A DNA stretch of 64,000 nucleotides from Paroedura picta (GCF_049243985.1 NC_135373.1:9568501-9632500), one strand, 5' to 3'; positions 21,701-29,139 are shown, counted from the first letter of the stretch. Translations and numbers: made by a program. Notes: generated by a model from the sequence alone, not told the origin.

Positions 21701-22250
21701 AGATGACCATAGACTACAATTCCCATAAGCCCCTGCCAGTGCTGGCAGGGGTTCATGGGAATTGTAGTCCAAGTACATCTGCAGAGCCATGGTTAGGCTA
21801 CTTCTGGTTTATATCATCTCTATTTCTGTCATCCATTTCTATATTTCTCTCTCAATTTATCCTCTATCTCTATCTCTATTTCTATATATCTTTCTTTCAA
21901 TCTATCTACCTCTGCCACCCACCCACTCATCCATCCACCCATCCGTCCATCCGTCCGTCCGTCCATCCACCCGCCCATCTCTCATCTCTCTATCTGTCTG
22001 TCTCTACATACAGAGGGGACGTATGCCCAGGGGGACGTGTGGGAAGGGGTGGCCGTCTCAGCCAGAGAGTCCTCGGCCCTGCAGGGCTTTCAAGGTCCTG
22101 ACCAGCATCTCTTGGACTCAGAAACAATATGGCAGCTCATGCAGCCGTTTTAGGAGAGGCAAGGGAAGCTTCCATCAGCCCTAGACGCACACTGTCTTTC
22201 TTCCTGTCTTCCCCAGGGGAGTTTATTTTTGGGCTACAGACGTGAAGTGA
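7355..22250 (+). CDS. SPACA6: SPACA6, sperm acrosome membrane-associated protein 6 (nine exons)
   Basis: Joined coding exons: 7355-7550, 8482-8559, 10304-10372, 12517-12540, 12660-12737, 16008-16111, 19599-19755, 21295-21508, 22217-22250. They give 954 bp, 317 residues plus stop (human about 324). SPACA6 sits on the sperm surface after the acrosome reaction and is needed for sperm-egg fusion; it belongs to the IZUMO superfamily and is reported to act with IZUMO1 and TMEM81. Seen: signal peptide 1-20 cut before CLYC (Cys21, Cys24); helical Cys-rich domain to about 148, with CIPPC (118-122), CDSC (133-136) and LPIDCP; Ig-like domain with Cys164, Trp178 and Cys218; membrane helix about 286-307; short cytoplasmic tail ending at Lys317. 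All introns are GT-AG and all phases join. The first ATG before the signal peptide was chosen; an upstream in-frame ATG at 7280 overlaps the SINE duplication and is less likely. The gene looks intact. Confidence 0.93.
7649..8024. mobile_element. Unclassified interspersed repeat in SPACA6 intron 1
   Basis: GGTTCCCTGACCTTTTTGAG starts a segment with AAAATGGCCACC and AAAATGGCCGCC motifs, of the kind seen in old hAT-type non-autonomous elements. No coding is seen and the right boundary is not clear. Confidence 0.35.
8025..8125. mobile_element. Palindromic hAT MITE (GTAGTCAACC subtype), one arm shortened
   Basis: Ends CAGGGATAGTCAACC and GTTGACTACCCCTG. The flanking 8-mers CTCTAAAG and TTCTAAAG differ at one base. 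The left arm lacks the ACTACAATTCCC part. Confidence 0.8.
8279..8414. mobile_element. Palindromic hAT MITE, full 136 bp
   Basis: Two arms of about 65 bases form a near-perfect hairpin (CAGGGGCAGTCAAACTGCGG to CCGCAGTTTGACTACCCCTG) around a CAGCATTCGCTG loop. A perfect 8-bp target duplication CTCTAGGG lies at 8271-8278 and 8415-8422. Confidence 0.93.
8482..8559 (+). CDS. SPACA6: SPACA6 exon 2
   Basis: A 78-bp phase 1-1 exon coding for VSEMEKLKDIFGRILFYLEE and a few more residues, an amphipathic helix of the IZUMO-type bundle. The acceptor is TTTTCCCAG and the donor is GTAGGT. Confidence 0.88.
9768..10052 (-). mobile_element. CTT-tail tRNA SINE, full length
   Basis: On the minus strand it starts GAGCCAGTTTGGTGTAGTGG (A box region), has GGGTTCGATTC (B box), GCAGCCAGCTGGGTGACC and AGCCGCTTTGAGCCTCC, and ends CCAACTC(TTC)n. 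It lies in SPACA6 intron 2. Confidence 0.9.
10304..10372 (+). CDS. SPACA6: SPACA6 exon 3
   Basis: A 69-bp phase 1-1 exon between CCCCGCAG and GTAACG. It encodes PYPQAIPEAAAKVQKEVEGL, matching the human AFPDAAEKMKKVITQLKEA helix in position and pattern. Confidence 0.87.
10700..10805 (+). mobile_element. 5S-rRNA-like SINE fragment
   Basis: CAGATCCCGGAAGCAAAGAA and GGTCGGCCCTGGTTAGCGCT followed by GGGGGACCACCAAG resemble the 3' half of 5S rRNA. The fragment lies in SPACA6 intron 3 and carries no complete 5S gene. Confidence 0.5.
11335..11729 (+). mobile_element. Short non-autonomous Helitron (395 bp)
   Basis: It starts TCTTTAAACCGC after an A and ends with the hairpin CCCGCTGTA-loop-TACAGCGGG, then CTTAATAACTAG before a T, a textbook Helitron 3' end. 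It shares its 5' ~80 bases and its 3' hairpin with the 4832-6800 element but has no RP2 insert. The interior holds GC-rich inverted repeats with ATTGGC motifs. It lies in SPACA6 intron 3. Confidence 0.85.
12019..12154. mobile_element. Palindromic hAT MITE, full 136 bp
   Basis: Both arms are intact and nearly perfect complements around a CAGCATTCGCTG loop. No clear target duplication is left (TGCTAACC against TACCATTG). It is in SPACA6 intron 3. Confidence 0.9.
12517..12540 (+). CDS. SPACA6: SPACA6 exon 4 (24-base microexon)
   Basis: Only 24 bases between CCTCTACAG and GTGAGT, phase 1-1, coding for APACIPPC. Human SPACA6 has ACIPPCG at the same point, so the tiny exon is real. It supplies Cys118 and Cys122. 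Confidence 0.88.
12660..12737 (+). CDS. SPACA6: SPACA6 exon 5
   Basis: A 78-bp phase 1-1 exon, starting 119 bp after exon 4. It codes for FQKEARSYRCDSCHVTDCPL and PIDCP, matching the human FARRFLCSGC ... LPLDCP. The donor is AA|GTATGC. Confidence 0.9.
13327..13542 (-). mobile_element. CTT-tail tRNA SINE, diverged and internally deleted
   Basis: An AGAAGAAGAGTTAG tail, GCAGGGTATAAAA-type end and the CAGCTGGCTG / GGAATCAAACCC head are present on the minus strand, with a gap in the middle. It lies in SPACA6 intron 5. Confidence 0.75.
13920..14818. mobile_element. Non-autonomous DNA transposon, 899 bp, 3-bp TSD
   Basis: The terminal inverted repeats are GGGCC-TTTTCGCACGG (left) and GGGCCATTTTGCACGG (right, inverted). 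Both ends are flanked by TGA (13917-13919 and 14819-14821). A 3-bp duplication with GGGCC-type ends fits PIF-Harbinger, but the class is inferred. The interior has CpG-rich stretches, poly-A and poly-C runs, and a hairpin at about 14207-14238 (TAGCAACGAATCTA with its exact complement and a 2-base loop). No transposase is seen. It lies in SPACA6 intron 5. Confidence 0.6.
14884..15152 (+). mobile_element. CTT-tail tRNA SINE, full length
   Basis: Head (GGAGTGCGGACTTCTAA, GGGTTCGATTC), body and CCAACTCTTCTTCTTC tail are in order. It runs directly into an extra 3' half at 15153. Confidence 0.88.
15153..15349 (+). mobile_element. Extra 3' half of the CTT-tail SINE, with (TTC)n
   Basis: After the first tail the sequence restarts at CAGTAATCTCAGGGCTCTC and runs through a second copy of the SINE 3' half into a (TTC)n of about 70 bases. 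The same junction is seen at 27945, 56698 and 56837. Confidence 0.85.
16008..16111 (+). CDS. SPACA6: SPACA6 exon 6 (Ig domain, first half)
   Basis: Phase 1 in, phase 0 out, donor GTAAGT. It codes for the first Ig strands, with Cys164 in ITILRCTVKF and Trp178 in IIRWKFAKD; human has YSWKFAG at the same place. Confidence 0.92.
16150..16770 (+). mobile_element. LINE 3' region (L2/CR1-like)
   Basis: It contains GAGCTCCCAGAACAGATAAG, CTTCAGTTCCGCAGACCC, a GAGTTCTTCCGCCAGGTGTT block and TTGGTTGAGG, followed by a 3' UTR ending TAAATAAATACATACATA. Related copies lie at 20690-20960 (-), 25345-25560 (+), 29140-29390 (-) and 46985-47130 (-). It is in SPACA6 intron 6. Confidence 0.6.
16819..16942. mobile_element. 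Palindromic hAT MITE, right end lost
   Basis: It starts CAGGGGTGGTCAAACTGTGG; the right arm breaks off after CTGGAGGGCGGCAG, so the terminal inverted repeat and target duplication are missing. Confidence 0.85.
17160..17300 (+). mobile_element. Unclassified repeat with AACAAAGATTTATTC motif
   Basis: AAAATCAGAGTCCAGTGGCA, then AAGACCAACAAAGATTTATT and GTGAGCTTTCGAGTGCAAGC. The same unit, some inverted, occurs at 23610-23885 and 26761-26896. Its class is not settled; an inverted paired layout as at 26761 is known from Penelope-like elements. Confidence 0.55.
17598..17812 (-). mobile_element. CTT-tail tRNA SINE, diverged
   Basis: Minus-strand head GAGCCAGCGTGGTGTCATGG, B-box-like GGGTTGATTCCCC and CAGCCAGCTGGGCAACC, with the 3' part degraded. 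It lies in SPACA6 intron 6. Confidence 0.75.
18106..18356 (+). mobile_element. CTT-tail tRNA SINE
   Basis: GCGTGGTGTAGTGGCC head, GGTTTGATTCGCC, GCAGCCAGCTGGGTGACC, TAAGCCGCTTTGAGGC, and an AAAATCTTCTTCC tail. It is in SPACA6 intron 6. Confidence 0.87.
18462..18690 (+). mobile_element. LINE reverse-transcriptase ORF fragment (CR1-like)
   Basis: The plus frame reads GLLLGEDGETLREDREKAER, then FASVFSRK, the linker between endonuclease and RT in CR1/L2-type ORF2 proteins. The frame soon ends; the element is 5' and 3' truncated. Confidence 0.5.
18690..19020. mobile_element. Unclassified repeat, first of two copies
   Basis: It shares with 27330-27600 a run of matching blocks: TTTATT..AAGAGAAA, GTTCTGGAGGC.AGCAGGGAGGAAGTG, CCCCCTGTAGGA.ATTCT and TGAATCATG. 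It contains a (GA)n run (18759-18796) and a TCTGTTCTGTTCTG run. No coding is seen and the family is unknown. Confidence 0.5.
19599..19755 (+). CDS. SPACA6: SPACA6 exon 7 (Ig domain, second half)
   Basis: Phase 0 in, phase 1 out. It codes for SQDLAYFEVL ... LIRPTTGAHGGTYACEI ... KFFYLN, including the Ig signature GTYAC (Cys218). Human has TQDLSYF, ARIRPAQLTHRGTFSC and LYFFLN. Confidence 0.93.
20345..20690. mobile_element. GC-rich hAT-like non-autonomous element
   Basis: The left end CAGCGGTCCCCAACCTT resembles known hAT ends, and a related end (TTGGGGACCCCTGC) occurs at about 57650. The interior is very CpG-rich with several GCATGCGC-type motifs. The right boundary is not certain. It lies in SPACA6 intron 7. 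Confidence 0.45.
20690..20990 (-). mobile_element. LINE 3' region (L2/CR1-like), reverse
   Basis: It contains AGAAAGCTCTCCGAGGGCC, GGAGCTTATTCCACTAGGTA, AAGGCCCTGGCCCTGGTCG and CCTTAAAGGTCAACATCAAG blocks. These are the reverse-strand form of the LINE tail at 16150-16770. Confidence 0.55.
21295..21508 (+). CDS. SPACA6: SPACA6 exon 8 (juxtamembrane and membrane helix)
   Basis: Phase 1 in, phase 2 out, donor GTGAGT. It codes for VTVKRLGKEKELQAMF, a linker containing VEPISSLQDLL, and a Leu-rich membrane helix TGVLLLLLGLFLSSMLVTLL. Confidence 0.92.
21676..21807. mobile_element. hAT MITE, GTGGCCAAACTGTGG subtype
   Basis: Hairpin arms with the related but distinct terminus AAGGGTGGCCAAACTGTGGC; the TTATATCA sequence occurs on both sides. 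It lies in SPACA6 intron 8. Confidence 0.8.
21831..22012 (+). repeat. TATC / CATC / CGTC tetranucleotide microsatellite
   Basis: Interrupted (TCTA)n, (CATC)n and (CGTC)n runs in SPACA6 intron 8, giving false Ser/Ile/His-rich frames. Confidence 0.9.
22217..22250 (+). CDS. SPACA6: SPACA6 exon 9 (last coding exon)
   Basis: After acceptor CTTCCCCAG it codes for GVYFWATDVK and TGA. The short basic tail is typical of a type I membrane protein. The 3' UTR runs to the AATAAA at 22355-22360. Confidence 0.88.
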
Positions 22251-22354
22251 CCCTGAATCAGGAAGAAGCACATGGACCGGACACATCCCAGTTTTTCCCT
22301 CTTGATCATTCTGCCGTTCCCTGGCAAAGACCATACAAAGACATATTGTTATGT

Positions 22355-22360
22355 AATAAA
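22355..22360 (+). terminator. SPACA6: SPACA6 polyadenylation signal AATAAA
   Basis: Canonical AATAAA 105 bases after the stop codon, followed by a TGTTGTGT stretch that could be the downstream GU element. Confidence 0.75.
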
Positions 22361-22494
22361 AACACATCTGTTGTGTAAAAAGCAATCTAGACTTTAATTT
22401 TTAAATCTTATTTATTTTTACATGCATATCCCACACTTTCCCAGAGGCTCGCTCTGTCTGTCTATCAATCTATCTATCTAGCCTTTTGCCCTGA

Positions 22495-22650
22495 AACATT
22501 CTTCAGGATTTTCGAAACCCCAGAAGTGGTGCGATCCTGCAGAATATAGTTGGGAAGCATCGCTGTGGACATGCCCACCTGGGGCCCCTCCTCCTCCCAA
22601 CCCCTCCAGGCCCATCACTGACCATTTTGGGAGGGGACGACATGATCATA
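22495..22650. mobile_element. hAT-like repeat with CGAAACCCCAG motif, partial
   Basis: TTTCGAAACCCCAGAAGTGG, a GTGGACATGCCCACCTGGGG block and CCATTTTGGGAGGGG match the fuller copy at about 29815-30118. Only the middle remains. Confidence 0.5.
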
Positions 22651-22671
22651 TTTAAGACTGTGTAGTCCAGT

Positions 22672-22880
22672 CTGCGTGGTGCATGGTGCAGTGGTTAAAG
22701 TGTCCATCTAGGATCTGGGAAAGCCAGGTTCAAATCCCCACTCATGCCATGGAAACTCGCTGGATGACTTAGCCTAGCCTACCTCACAGGGGGGTTGTTG
22801 CGAGGATAAACTTGGTAGGGAGGAAAATGGCGCAAGCCGCCTTGGGACCCCATTGGCAGGATACAGATGAAGCAAGGAAA
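22672..22880 (+). mobile_element. tRNA-derived SINE (second family, no CTT tail)
   Basis: GCAGTGGTTAAAGTGTCC, CCAGGTTCAAATCCCCACT (B box), a CTCGCTGGATGAC block and the ACCTCACAGGGGGGTTGTTG body. The same type appears near 58900-59100, 59680-59850 and, reversed, at 37520-37690 and 46225-46430. Confidence 0.6.
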
Positions 22881-23089
22881 TAACAAAATGAAACCAATGC
22901 CAGCTCTGCTCCGTCCAGCACGAACGGACCCAGAAGCCTCCCTGGCCATCTTTTGGCTATTCAGTTATGGCGTGGCATGTGTGTCGTGGAGCCAGGAGCC
23001 CCGAGGATTGCCTGGCAGCCAGGCAAGGGGTGTTTGGAGCTGGTTTGCCAGTGCCTGCCTCTGTGCCCTGACCCCTGTGCTCCTTAGAG

Positions 23090-23227
23090 CAGGGGTAGTC
23101 AAACTGCGGCCCTCCAGATGTCCATGGACTACAATTCCCAGGAGCCCCCTGCCAGCGAATGCTGGCAGGGGGCTCCTGGGAATTGTAGTCCATGGACATC
23201 TGGAGGGCCACAGTTTGAGTACCCCTG
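23090..23227. mobile_element. Palindromic hAT MITE, full length
   Basis: 138-bp hairpin with CAGCGAATGCTG loop and a perfect 8-bp target duplication CCTTAGAG (23082-23089 and 23228-23235). Confidence 0.93.
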
Positions 23228-23664
23228 CCTTAGAGGAACCCCACCCAAATTCTTGGAGGTCTCCCATCCACATACTAGCCAGGATCAACCCTGCTTAGCA
23301 TCCGAGATCTTTCGGATTGGCTGAAAAAGCAGAATACAAATAACCCCCAGTGGCGTTGGCCGGGGCTAATTTCCAAACAGGAGTGCGGGGAGGCAGAGTT
23401 TGCACTGCAGGAGCCACAGCTGGGACTTACCTTCCAGGATCCTTGCCCTAGCAACCCTGATGCAGGAAATGCATCCCTGCCCGTTGTTTCCGGGGAAGAT
23501 GTGCCACGGTGCCACAATACATATCTGTTTTGTTAGCCAAGCATCCTCCTCAATTTTCGCCACAGCAAAGGCCGCAGGGATCCTGAACGTGCTTTCATGA
23601 AAGTAAACCCCACTGAATTGTAGTCTGAGGAAGAGTGCTTGCACTGGAAGCTCACGCCTTAAAT

Positions 23665-23800
23665 CAGGGGTAGTCAAACTGCGGCCCTCCAGATGTCCAT
23701 GGACTACAATTCCCAGGAGCCCCTGCCAGCATTCGCTGGCAGGGGCTCCTGGGAATTGTAGTCCATGGACATCTGGAGGGCCGCAGTTTGACTACCCCTG
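23665..23800. mobile_element. Palindromic hAT MITE nested in an older repeat
   Basis: A 136-bp hairpin with a perfect target duplication CCTTAAAT (23657-23664 and 23801-23808). It interrupts the AACAAAGATT repeat (about 23610-23885), whose halves resume cleanly on both sides; this dates the MITE after that repeat. Confidence 0.93.
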
Positions 23801-24241
23801 CCTTAAATCAATCTTTGTTGGTCTTAAAGGTGCCCCTGGACTCTGATTTTATTGTGCTACTTCAGACCAACAGGGCTACCCATTTGAACCCACTGAACCA
23901 GAAACATGCACTAGATGGCGCTGTAACACGGCTTTGCTTTGGGATTGCTAAGGGCTTGGTCCTCTTTACATGAAAACACAAGAGCGGCCCTGATTAAATC
24001 ACCGCGGGATCCTGAATGGAGCTCCGCCCTGCTAAACCCATGGGCTGATCCCACCCTTTATTCCACAGGATTTGGGAGGGTGGGGTTGCCAGATCCAGGC
24101 CGGAGAAACTCCTGGCGATTCAGGGATGGGCAAAGGACAAAAGAAAGGAAACAAACTCATTTTGTCAAAAGTGTGAAGCTATTAAATAGGGTGCACATTC
24201 ACAATTAAAAGCATTACCTTCCAGAATATTAGACCGTACTG

Positions 24242-24276
24242 TTCATTCATTCATTCATTCATTCATTCATTCATTC
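24242..24276 (+). repeat. (ATTC)n microsatellite
   Basis: About nine ATTC units, next to a degraded LINE tail (TTTTTATACTGCCCTCCC). Confidence 0.9.
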
Positions 24277-24821
24277 GATTTTTATACTGCCCTCCCTTAC
24301 GGCTCACACATTCCTGGCGAATGAGCGTGTGCACTGCGCCACGTGAAACCCAGCGCATTGCATGTGCTACAAAGGCGCATAGGTGGTTTCCTGGGGTACA
24401 TCGGGCATACCCATCCCCCAGGAATGCATATAGACTGTATAGTCTGTTATTCACACCCCTACTGCTTTTAATTTTATACATCTCCACTATAGAAGAAATC
24501 TTTACTGTGTGGTTTTATTTGTTGCAGCCTGACCCTCTTGTTAGGTCTGGAGGTGGGATCTGGGGCTGACAGAGGCGCCACTGGAGTCCCCCTCTCCAAA
24601 GCATCCCTTTTCTGCAAGGGAAGTGATCTCTGCAGTCTGGAGTTGAGCCGTAATTCCAGGGAGGCTGGCGTCCCTAACTGTAGGGGCTTTCTCCCAGATA
24701 GGATCCCCTTGCAATCTGGGATGGGTCATTGTTTGATTCTAAAGGCTTTAAAGATTTCCATTCAGGCTAATCTCTAAGCTGGGACAATTTCGAAAGCCTT
24801 CATTAGAGCTGGGGGGGGGGG

Positions 24822-24970
24822 CTATAGATATGGAGTAGTCCTGAATCAGGAAGAAGCACACGGACCTGTCCTGGCTTTTCCCTCTCCTGGATCCTTCTGC
24901 CATTCCCTAGCAAAGACTGTACATAGATGTATCATCATCATATAATTAAAAAAACAGTCAACTTGCGCAT
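24822..24970 (+). pseudogene. SPACA6: Diverged copy of the SPACA6 last exon and 3' UTR
   Basis: GGCTATAGATATGGAGTAG, then CCTGAATCAGGAAGAAGCAC, GACC, TTTTCCCTCT, TTCTGCC.TTCCCT.GCAAAGAC and a final AT-rich part align step by step with 22230-22380 (GGGCTACAGACGTGAAGTGA onwards). The reading frame and stop region are altered and no other SPACA6 exon lies beside it, so it is a fragment. A local duplication is the simplest explanation; a shared dispersed repeat is the alternative. Confidence 0.7.
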
Positions 24971-25030
24971 TCAGCTTCCAGGAATGAAATATGGGATTGT
25001 GAATTAGCCTGCCAAGGTTCAGGACCAAGG

Positions 25031-25303
25031 GCCAGCTGGGTGTTGTGGTTAAGAGCGGCAGCTTCGAATTTGGCGAGCCGGGTTTTATGCCCCTGCTCCT
25101 CCATGTGCAGCCAGCTGGGTGACCTTGGGCTAGTTACAGTCCTGTTAGAGCTGTTCTCACAGAGCAGTTCTGCCAGAGCTCTCTCAGCCCCACCTACCTC
25201 CCAGGGTGTCTGTTGCAGGGAGAGGAAGGGAAGGCGATTGTAAGCCACTTGGAAGACTCCTTCAGGTAGCGTAAAGCAGGGAATAAAAACCAGCTCTTCT
25301 TCA
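25031..25303 (+). mobile_element. CTT-tail tRNA SINE
   Basis: GCTGGGTGTTGTGGTTAAGA head, GCGAGCCGGGTTTTATGCC, GCAGCCAGCTGGGTGACC body, and a short CAGCTCTTCTTC tail. Confidence 0.85.
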
Positions 25304-25344
25304 AATCTTTTTTTCACATCTCCCCAAAAGAGTGGGAGGCACCT

Positions 25345-25560
25345 GGAAAGGCAGAGCTGGATCCTAAGCAGTGTCCGCAGAGCAGGGGTTTGTTGGTAAT
25401 CCCTGGCCCCAAAGTTGTTTGCCTGTCCTTGACCAGAGCCAGGGCCTTTTTGGTCCTGGCTCCAATCTGGTGAATTAAGTTGCCAGCTGAGATCCGGCCC
25501 CTGAAGGAGCTGTCAGAGTTCTGCAGGGCCTGCAAAATGGCCAAGGACAAGCTTACGGTA
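25345..25560 (+). mobile_element. LINE 3' region (L2/CR1-like)
   Basis: GGTAATCCCTGGCCCCAAAG, CCAGGGCCTTTTTGGTCCTG, CTGTCAGAGTTCTGCAGGGC: the same tail family as 16150-16770, truncated. Confidence 0.55.
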
Positions 25561-25838
25561 TGAGTTGACTGTCTGAAACCATACGGGCCTCCTTCCTTCT
25601 CTTGGGCTCCCCGGTTATTTTAGACTAGGGGTTTCCAAAGGGCAGTACACCCCCCCCCCCTGGGGGCAGTGGAAGGATCCAGGGGGACAGTGAGGAATTT
25701 GTAGGCAGCTGCGTTTTCCTAGTGAGAGATGTTCCAAGGTGGCTTGCCTTTGGGTAGTAACAATCCTGGACTTCTTTGGTGGTCAGCTCTACTTACCTTC
25801 CTGGAGGAAACAACAGCTTCAGAAGGTGGGCTGTAGGG

Positions 25839-25974
25839 CAGGGGTAGTCAAACTGCAGCCCTCCAGATGTCCATGGACTACAATTCCCAGAAGCCCCTGC
25901 CAGCATTCGCTGGCAGGGGCTCCTGGGAATTGTAGTCCATGGACATCTGGAGGGCCGTAGTTTGACTACCCCTG
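25839..25974. mobile_element. Palindromic hAT MITE, full 136 bp
   Basis: Full hairpin; flanking 8-mers CTGTAGGG and CTGGAGGG differ at one base. Confidence 0.92.
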
Positions 25975-26513
25975 CTGGAGGGGGTCATATTTCTGCTGAC
26001 CTCCTTCCCCTACTCACTCTGTCCTTTCCAGGCTCCACCCCAGATCTCCAGGAATTTTTTCACCCAGGGTTGGTAACCCTTCCCCCAAAGTCTCCATTTT
26101 TGGAAGGCCGGGAAAGCCTTCTCCTGCTTGCTCCTGGCCATGGGATTTTTCTACTGCTTGATTCTCTCTCTTGCTTTTTCTTTCCCCGGCTGTCTTTCTC
26201 CCCAACGGGGACCCAAAGTGACTTTTACAAAGAACTTCTATACTTTTTCTCCATGCTGGATTACGGCTGCTGCAAAACAACCCGAAAAGGAATGTAGGCA
26301 GTATGTTGTGTTTTGAATTTGCAGTAGGCCTAACACCAGGAAAGTGGGGTGTGTTCGTAAGTGTGGAGGGGGGGGCAGTGGGGAGGCAGCCTGCAAAAAA
26401 TTAGGACCCACTGGTTTAGACAATCCCTGTTTTATACCTTGAAAACTCTATGGGTCCCCGTGTCAGATATGACTTGGCCCTTCCCACTGCCATACAGGCA
26501 AGATATTGTATGG

Positions 26514-26610
26514 CAGGGATGGCCAAACTACACTCTCTACAATTCCCAACAGGGGCTTATGGGGAATGTAGTCCATGGACATCTGGAGAGCCACAGTTTG
26601 GCCACCCTCG
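26514..26610. mobile_element. hAT MITE, GTGGCCAAACT subtype, shortened
   Basis: Ends CAGGGATGGCCAAACT and AGTTTGGCCACCCTCG with a perfect 8-bp target duplication TTGTATGG on each side. Confidence 0.85.
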
Positions 26611-26760
26611 TTGTATGGGGTTAAAGAGTTTCTCAGTAGGGATGCCAACTCCAGGGGAAATTAGGTAGGGGAAGAACAAATAATAGGGAATGCCAAGTCT
26701 GGGGAGGGGGGGGGAGCCCAGTGGGAATGTGATGTCACTCGAGGACTTCCATTTCTCTGT

Positions 26761-26896
26761 AAAATCAGAGTCCAGTAGCATCTTTAAGGCCAGCAAAGAT
26801 TTATTTAAGGCATGAGCTTAAATCTTTGTTGGTCTTAGAGGTGCTACCGGACTCTGATTTTATTGTGCTACTTCAGACCAACACGGCTGCCCACTT
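26761..26896. mobile_element. Inverted pair of the AACAAAGATT repeat
   Basis: AAAATCAGAGTCCAGTAGCA ... CAGCAAAGATT is followed at once by the complementary AATCTTTGTTGGTCTTAGAG ... GGACTCTGATTTTA, giving a head-to-head palindrome of about 55 bases per arm, then TTGTGCTACTTCAGACCAAC. Confidence 0.7.
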
Positions 26897-27329
26897 GAAT
26901 CTTTCCATTTCTCTGGTTTAGGACAGCTCCGCAAAGGCTGTTGCCTCCAGGGGGGCTGATCTCGGTAGTTTGGAGACGAGTTCTAATTCCTGGAAAACTC
27001 CAGCCCACATCTTGAGATGGGAAACCCAAGTTCTTCGAAATGTTTCTACAGAAAGGGAAATCTTGGCACCGATTTCTCTCAGGGCCTGAAAGCAATTTAC
27101 CAAGGCGGTCTTGTGGATATTTATGGCTTACTGTGAGGCCCCGCATGTGCTTTTCCCTAAGAAAGGAATAGCAGCAACCAGTGACTGGGATACGGGTTCT
27201 TTACGACTGTCAATCAACACGACAGTTGTCAGTAATCCTGTCCGTGATGCAAAGAGACCTGCCGGAACTGGCTCTCCTGTTTGATGGGTCCTGTGGGACC
27301 AGTTTCACTATACAGAAAGGTGGGAGGCG

Positions 27330-27600
27330 CCAAGCTAAGAAGGAAATCATTTTATTAAGAAGAGAAATTAATGTTGCATAGAAAGAAGAGGTAAGAGAGT
27401 TCTAACTAACTGTCTAACTGTCGTTCTGCATTCGTTCAGTCTGTCAGTTCTGGAGGCCAGCAGGGAGGAAGTGCACTCAATGCTGCAGGAGGCTGGAGAT
27501 TATCTGAAGAACACGAGGAAGTTCCTCATCTAACTATGCTAAGTACGCAGCTCCTCTGATTCCCCCTGTAGGACATTCTCCATATGCCGCTGAATCATGC
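27330..27600. mobile_element. Unclassified repeat, second of two copies
   Basis: Matches 18690-19020 in block order (see there). It has TTCTAACTAACTGTCTAACT in place of the GA-rich run of the first copy. Confidence 0.5.
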
Positions 27601-27801
27601 ACTCTACAGATCCAACAGTTTTGACATGGCTTGGCTTTCCTAGTGGTGTGAGCTAGCTGTGTTCTCTCCAAAACTGTTCTGCTATGTCCACTCCTCTACA
27701 AGTTACATTGCAATCGTAGGATTCTGAGGAGAGCAGCATAGAGATGGCACTTTGTCTCTGAAGATAAAAGATGCACAGTACTGGAGAAGATGGTGAAGAA
27801 A

Positions 27802-28226
27802 CAAGAAGAAGAAGAAGTTGGTTCTTATATGCTGCTTTTCTCTACCCAAAGGAGTCTCAAAGCGGCTTACATTCACCTTCCCTTCCCTCTCCGCACAACA
27901 GACACCTGTGCGGTGGGTGAGGCTGAGAGAGCCCTGATATTACTGAAGAAGAAGAAGAGTTGGTTCTTATATGCCCCCTTTCTCTACCCAAAGGAGGCTC
28001 AAAGTGCCTGACATTCGCCTTCCCTTTCCTCTCCCCACAACAGACACCCTGTGAGGGATTTGAGGCTGAGAGCCCTGAGATTCCTGCTCGGTCATAACAG
28101 CTTTATCAGTGCTGTGTCTAGCTCAAGGTCACCCAGCTGGCTGCATGTGGGGGAGCGGGGAATCAAACCCAGCTTGCCAGGTTAGATAGAAGTCCACACT
28201 CTTAACCACTACACCAAACTGGCTTC
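27802..28226 (-). mobile_element. CTT-tail SINE with an extra 3' half (dimer)
   Basis: On the minus strand a full SINE (28226 to 27946, tail TTCTTCTTCTTC) continues through CAGTAATATCAGGG into a second 3' half ending at 27802. The junction is the same as at 15153 and 56698. Confidence 0.85.
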
Positions 28227-28799
28227 CTCTCCTGTTCTTCCACTGGCCTCGCTGCCCACCCGCCCTCCCTTCTCAGCTGCTGTTGGGTCCAATTCGCTTC
28301 TGAGAGTCTCAGAGGACAGGAGATGCAAGGGCAACACATTTGCTTGGAGCCTTCTCTGTTATTTCCGCCAGTTATTTAACCGGGACCATCCTATTTAAAG
28401 TCGTTGGAAGAACTCCACAGGCAGTACCTTGTCAGCCTCACAACAACCCTGTGAGGTAGGGCCACTGATTGCAGCGTTATCTTTAAGTAGCGCTCCGGGG
28501 CTCAATCAGGTCAAGATGGGTAGCCCCATCTTAGTCAGTTTGTAGCAATAGAAAAGAGCAATACCTCAAGACCCCCTCTGGATCCTTGCTCTTTTGTACT
28601 GCTAGGGGGAGTGCTCTTGGCTTAATTCAATTGCGATCAGAGATAATTACATCTCCCTTTGTCTTCTGGCCTTTTCTGGCCCTTTGTCCCTGCCATTGAT
28701 TGATTGACTGATTGATTGAATGGGGTGGTATTGTAACTAGGAGATGCAAGGGGCATCTAGATGTGGTTTGCCATTGTCCACCTCCTGTCATGATCCCTA

Positions 28800-28819
28800 T
28801 TATTTATTTATTTATTTAT

Positions 28820-28852
<33 letters not shown>

Positions 28853-28961
28853 CATCTATCCATCTATCCATCTATCCATCTATCCATCTATCCATCTATC
28901 CATCCATCCATCCATCCATCCATCCATCCATCCATCCATCCATCCATCCATCCATCCATCT
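28800..28961 (+). repeat. TTTA / TCTA / TCCA tetranucleotide microsatellite
   Basis: (TTTA)n passes into (TCTA)n, then alternating TCTA/TCCA, then (CCAT)n, a clear stepwise point-mutation history. A LINE tail (AAAGCTCAGGGCGGGTCACA) follows. Confidence 0.92.
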
Positions 28962-29139
28962 GTTGCCCTCCCTGAAAGCTCAGGGCGGGTCACATAAAAC
29001 ACAACAGAAACAATACAGATAACTTAGATTAACAATAATGAATGAAGTGAAACAAGCAACATGGAACAGTAGAAAAAATGCGGGAAACATTAATTTAACT
29101 CATACTGATAGCCCTGTGGGTTGGGCGGAATTATGGTGG

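Noticed and set aside
7355-22250. The let-7e / miR-99b / miR-125a cluster that lies with SPACA6 in mammals
   Set aside because: I did not notice the conserved mature sequences in the introns or upstream region. This was an eye scan, not a computed search.
28800-28961. CRISPR-like or protein-coding repeat array
   Set aside because: Four-base units without spacers: an ordinary microsatellite in vertebrate DNA.
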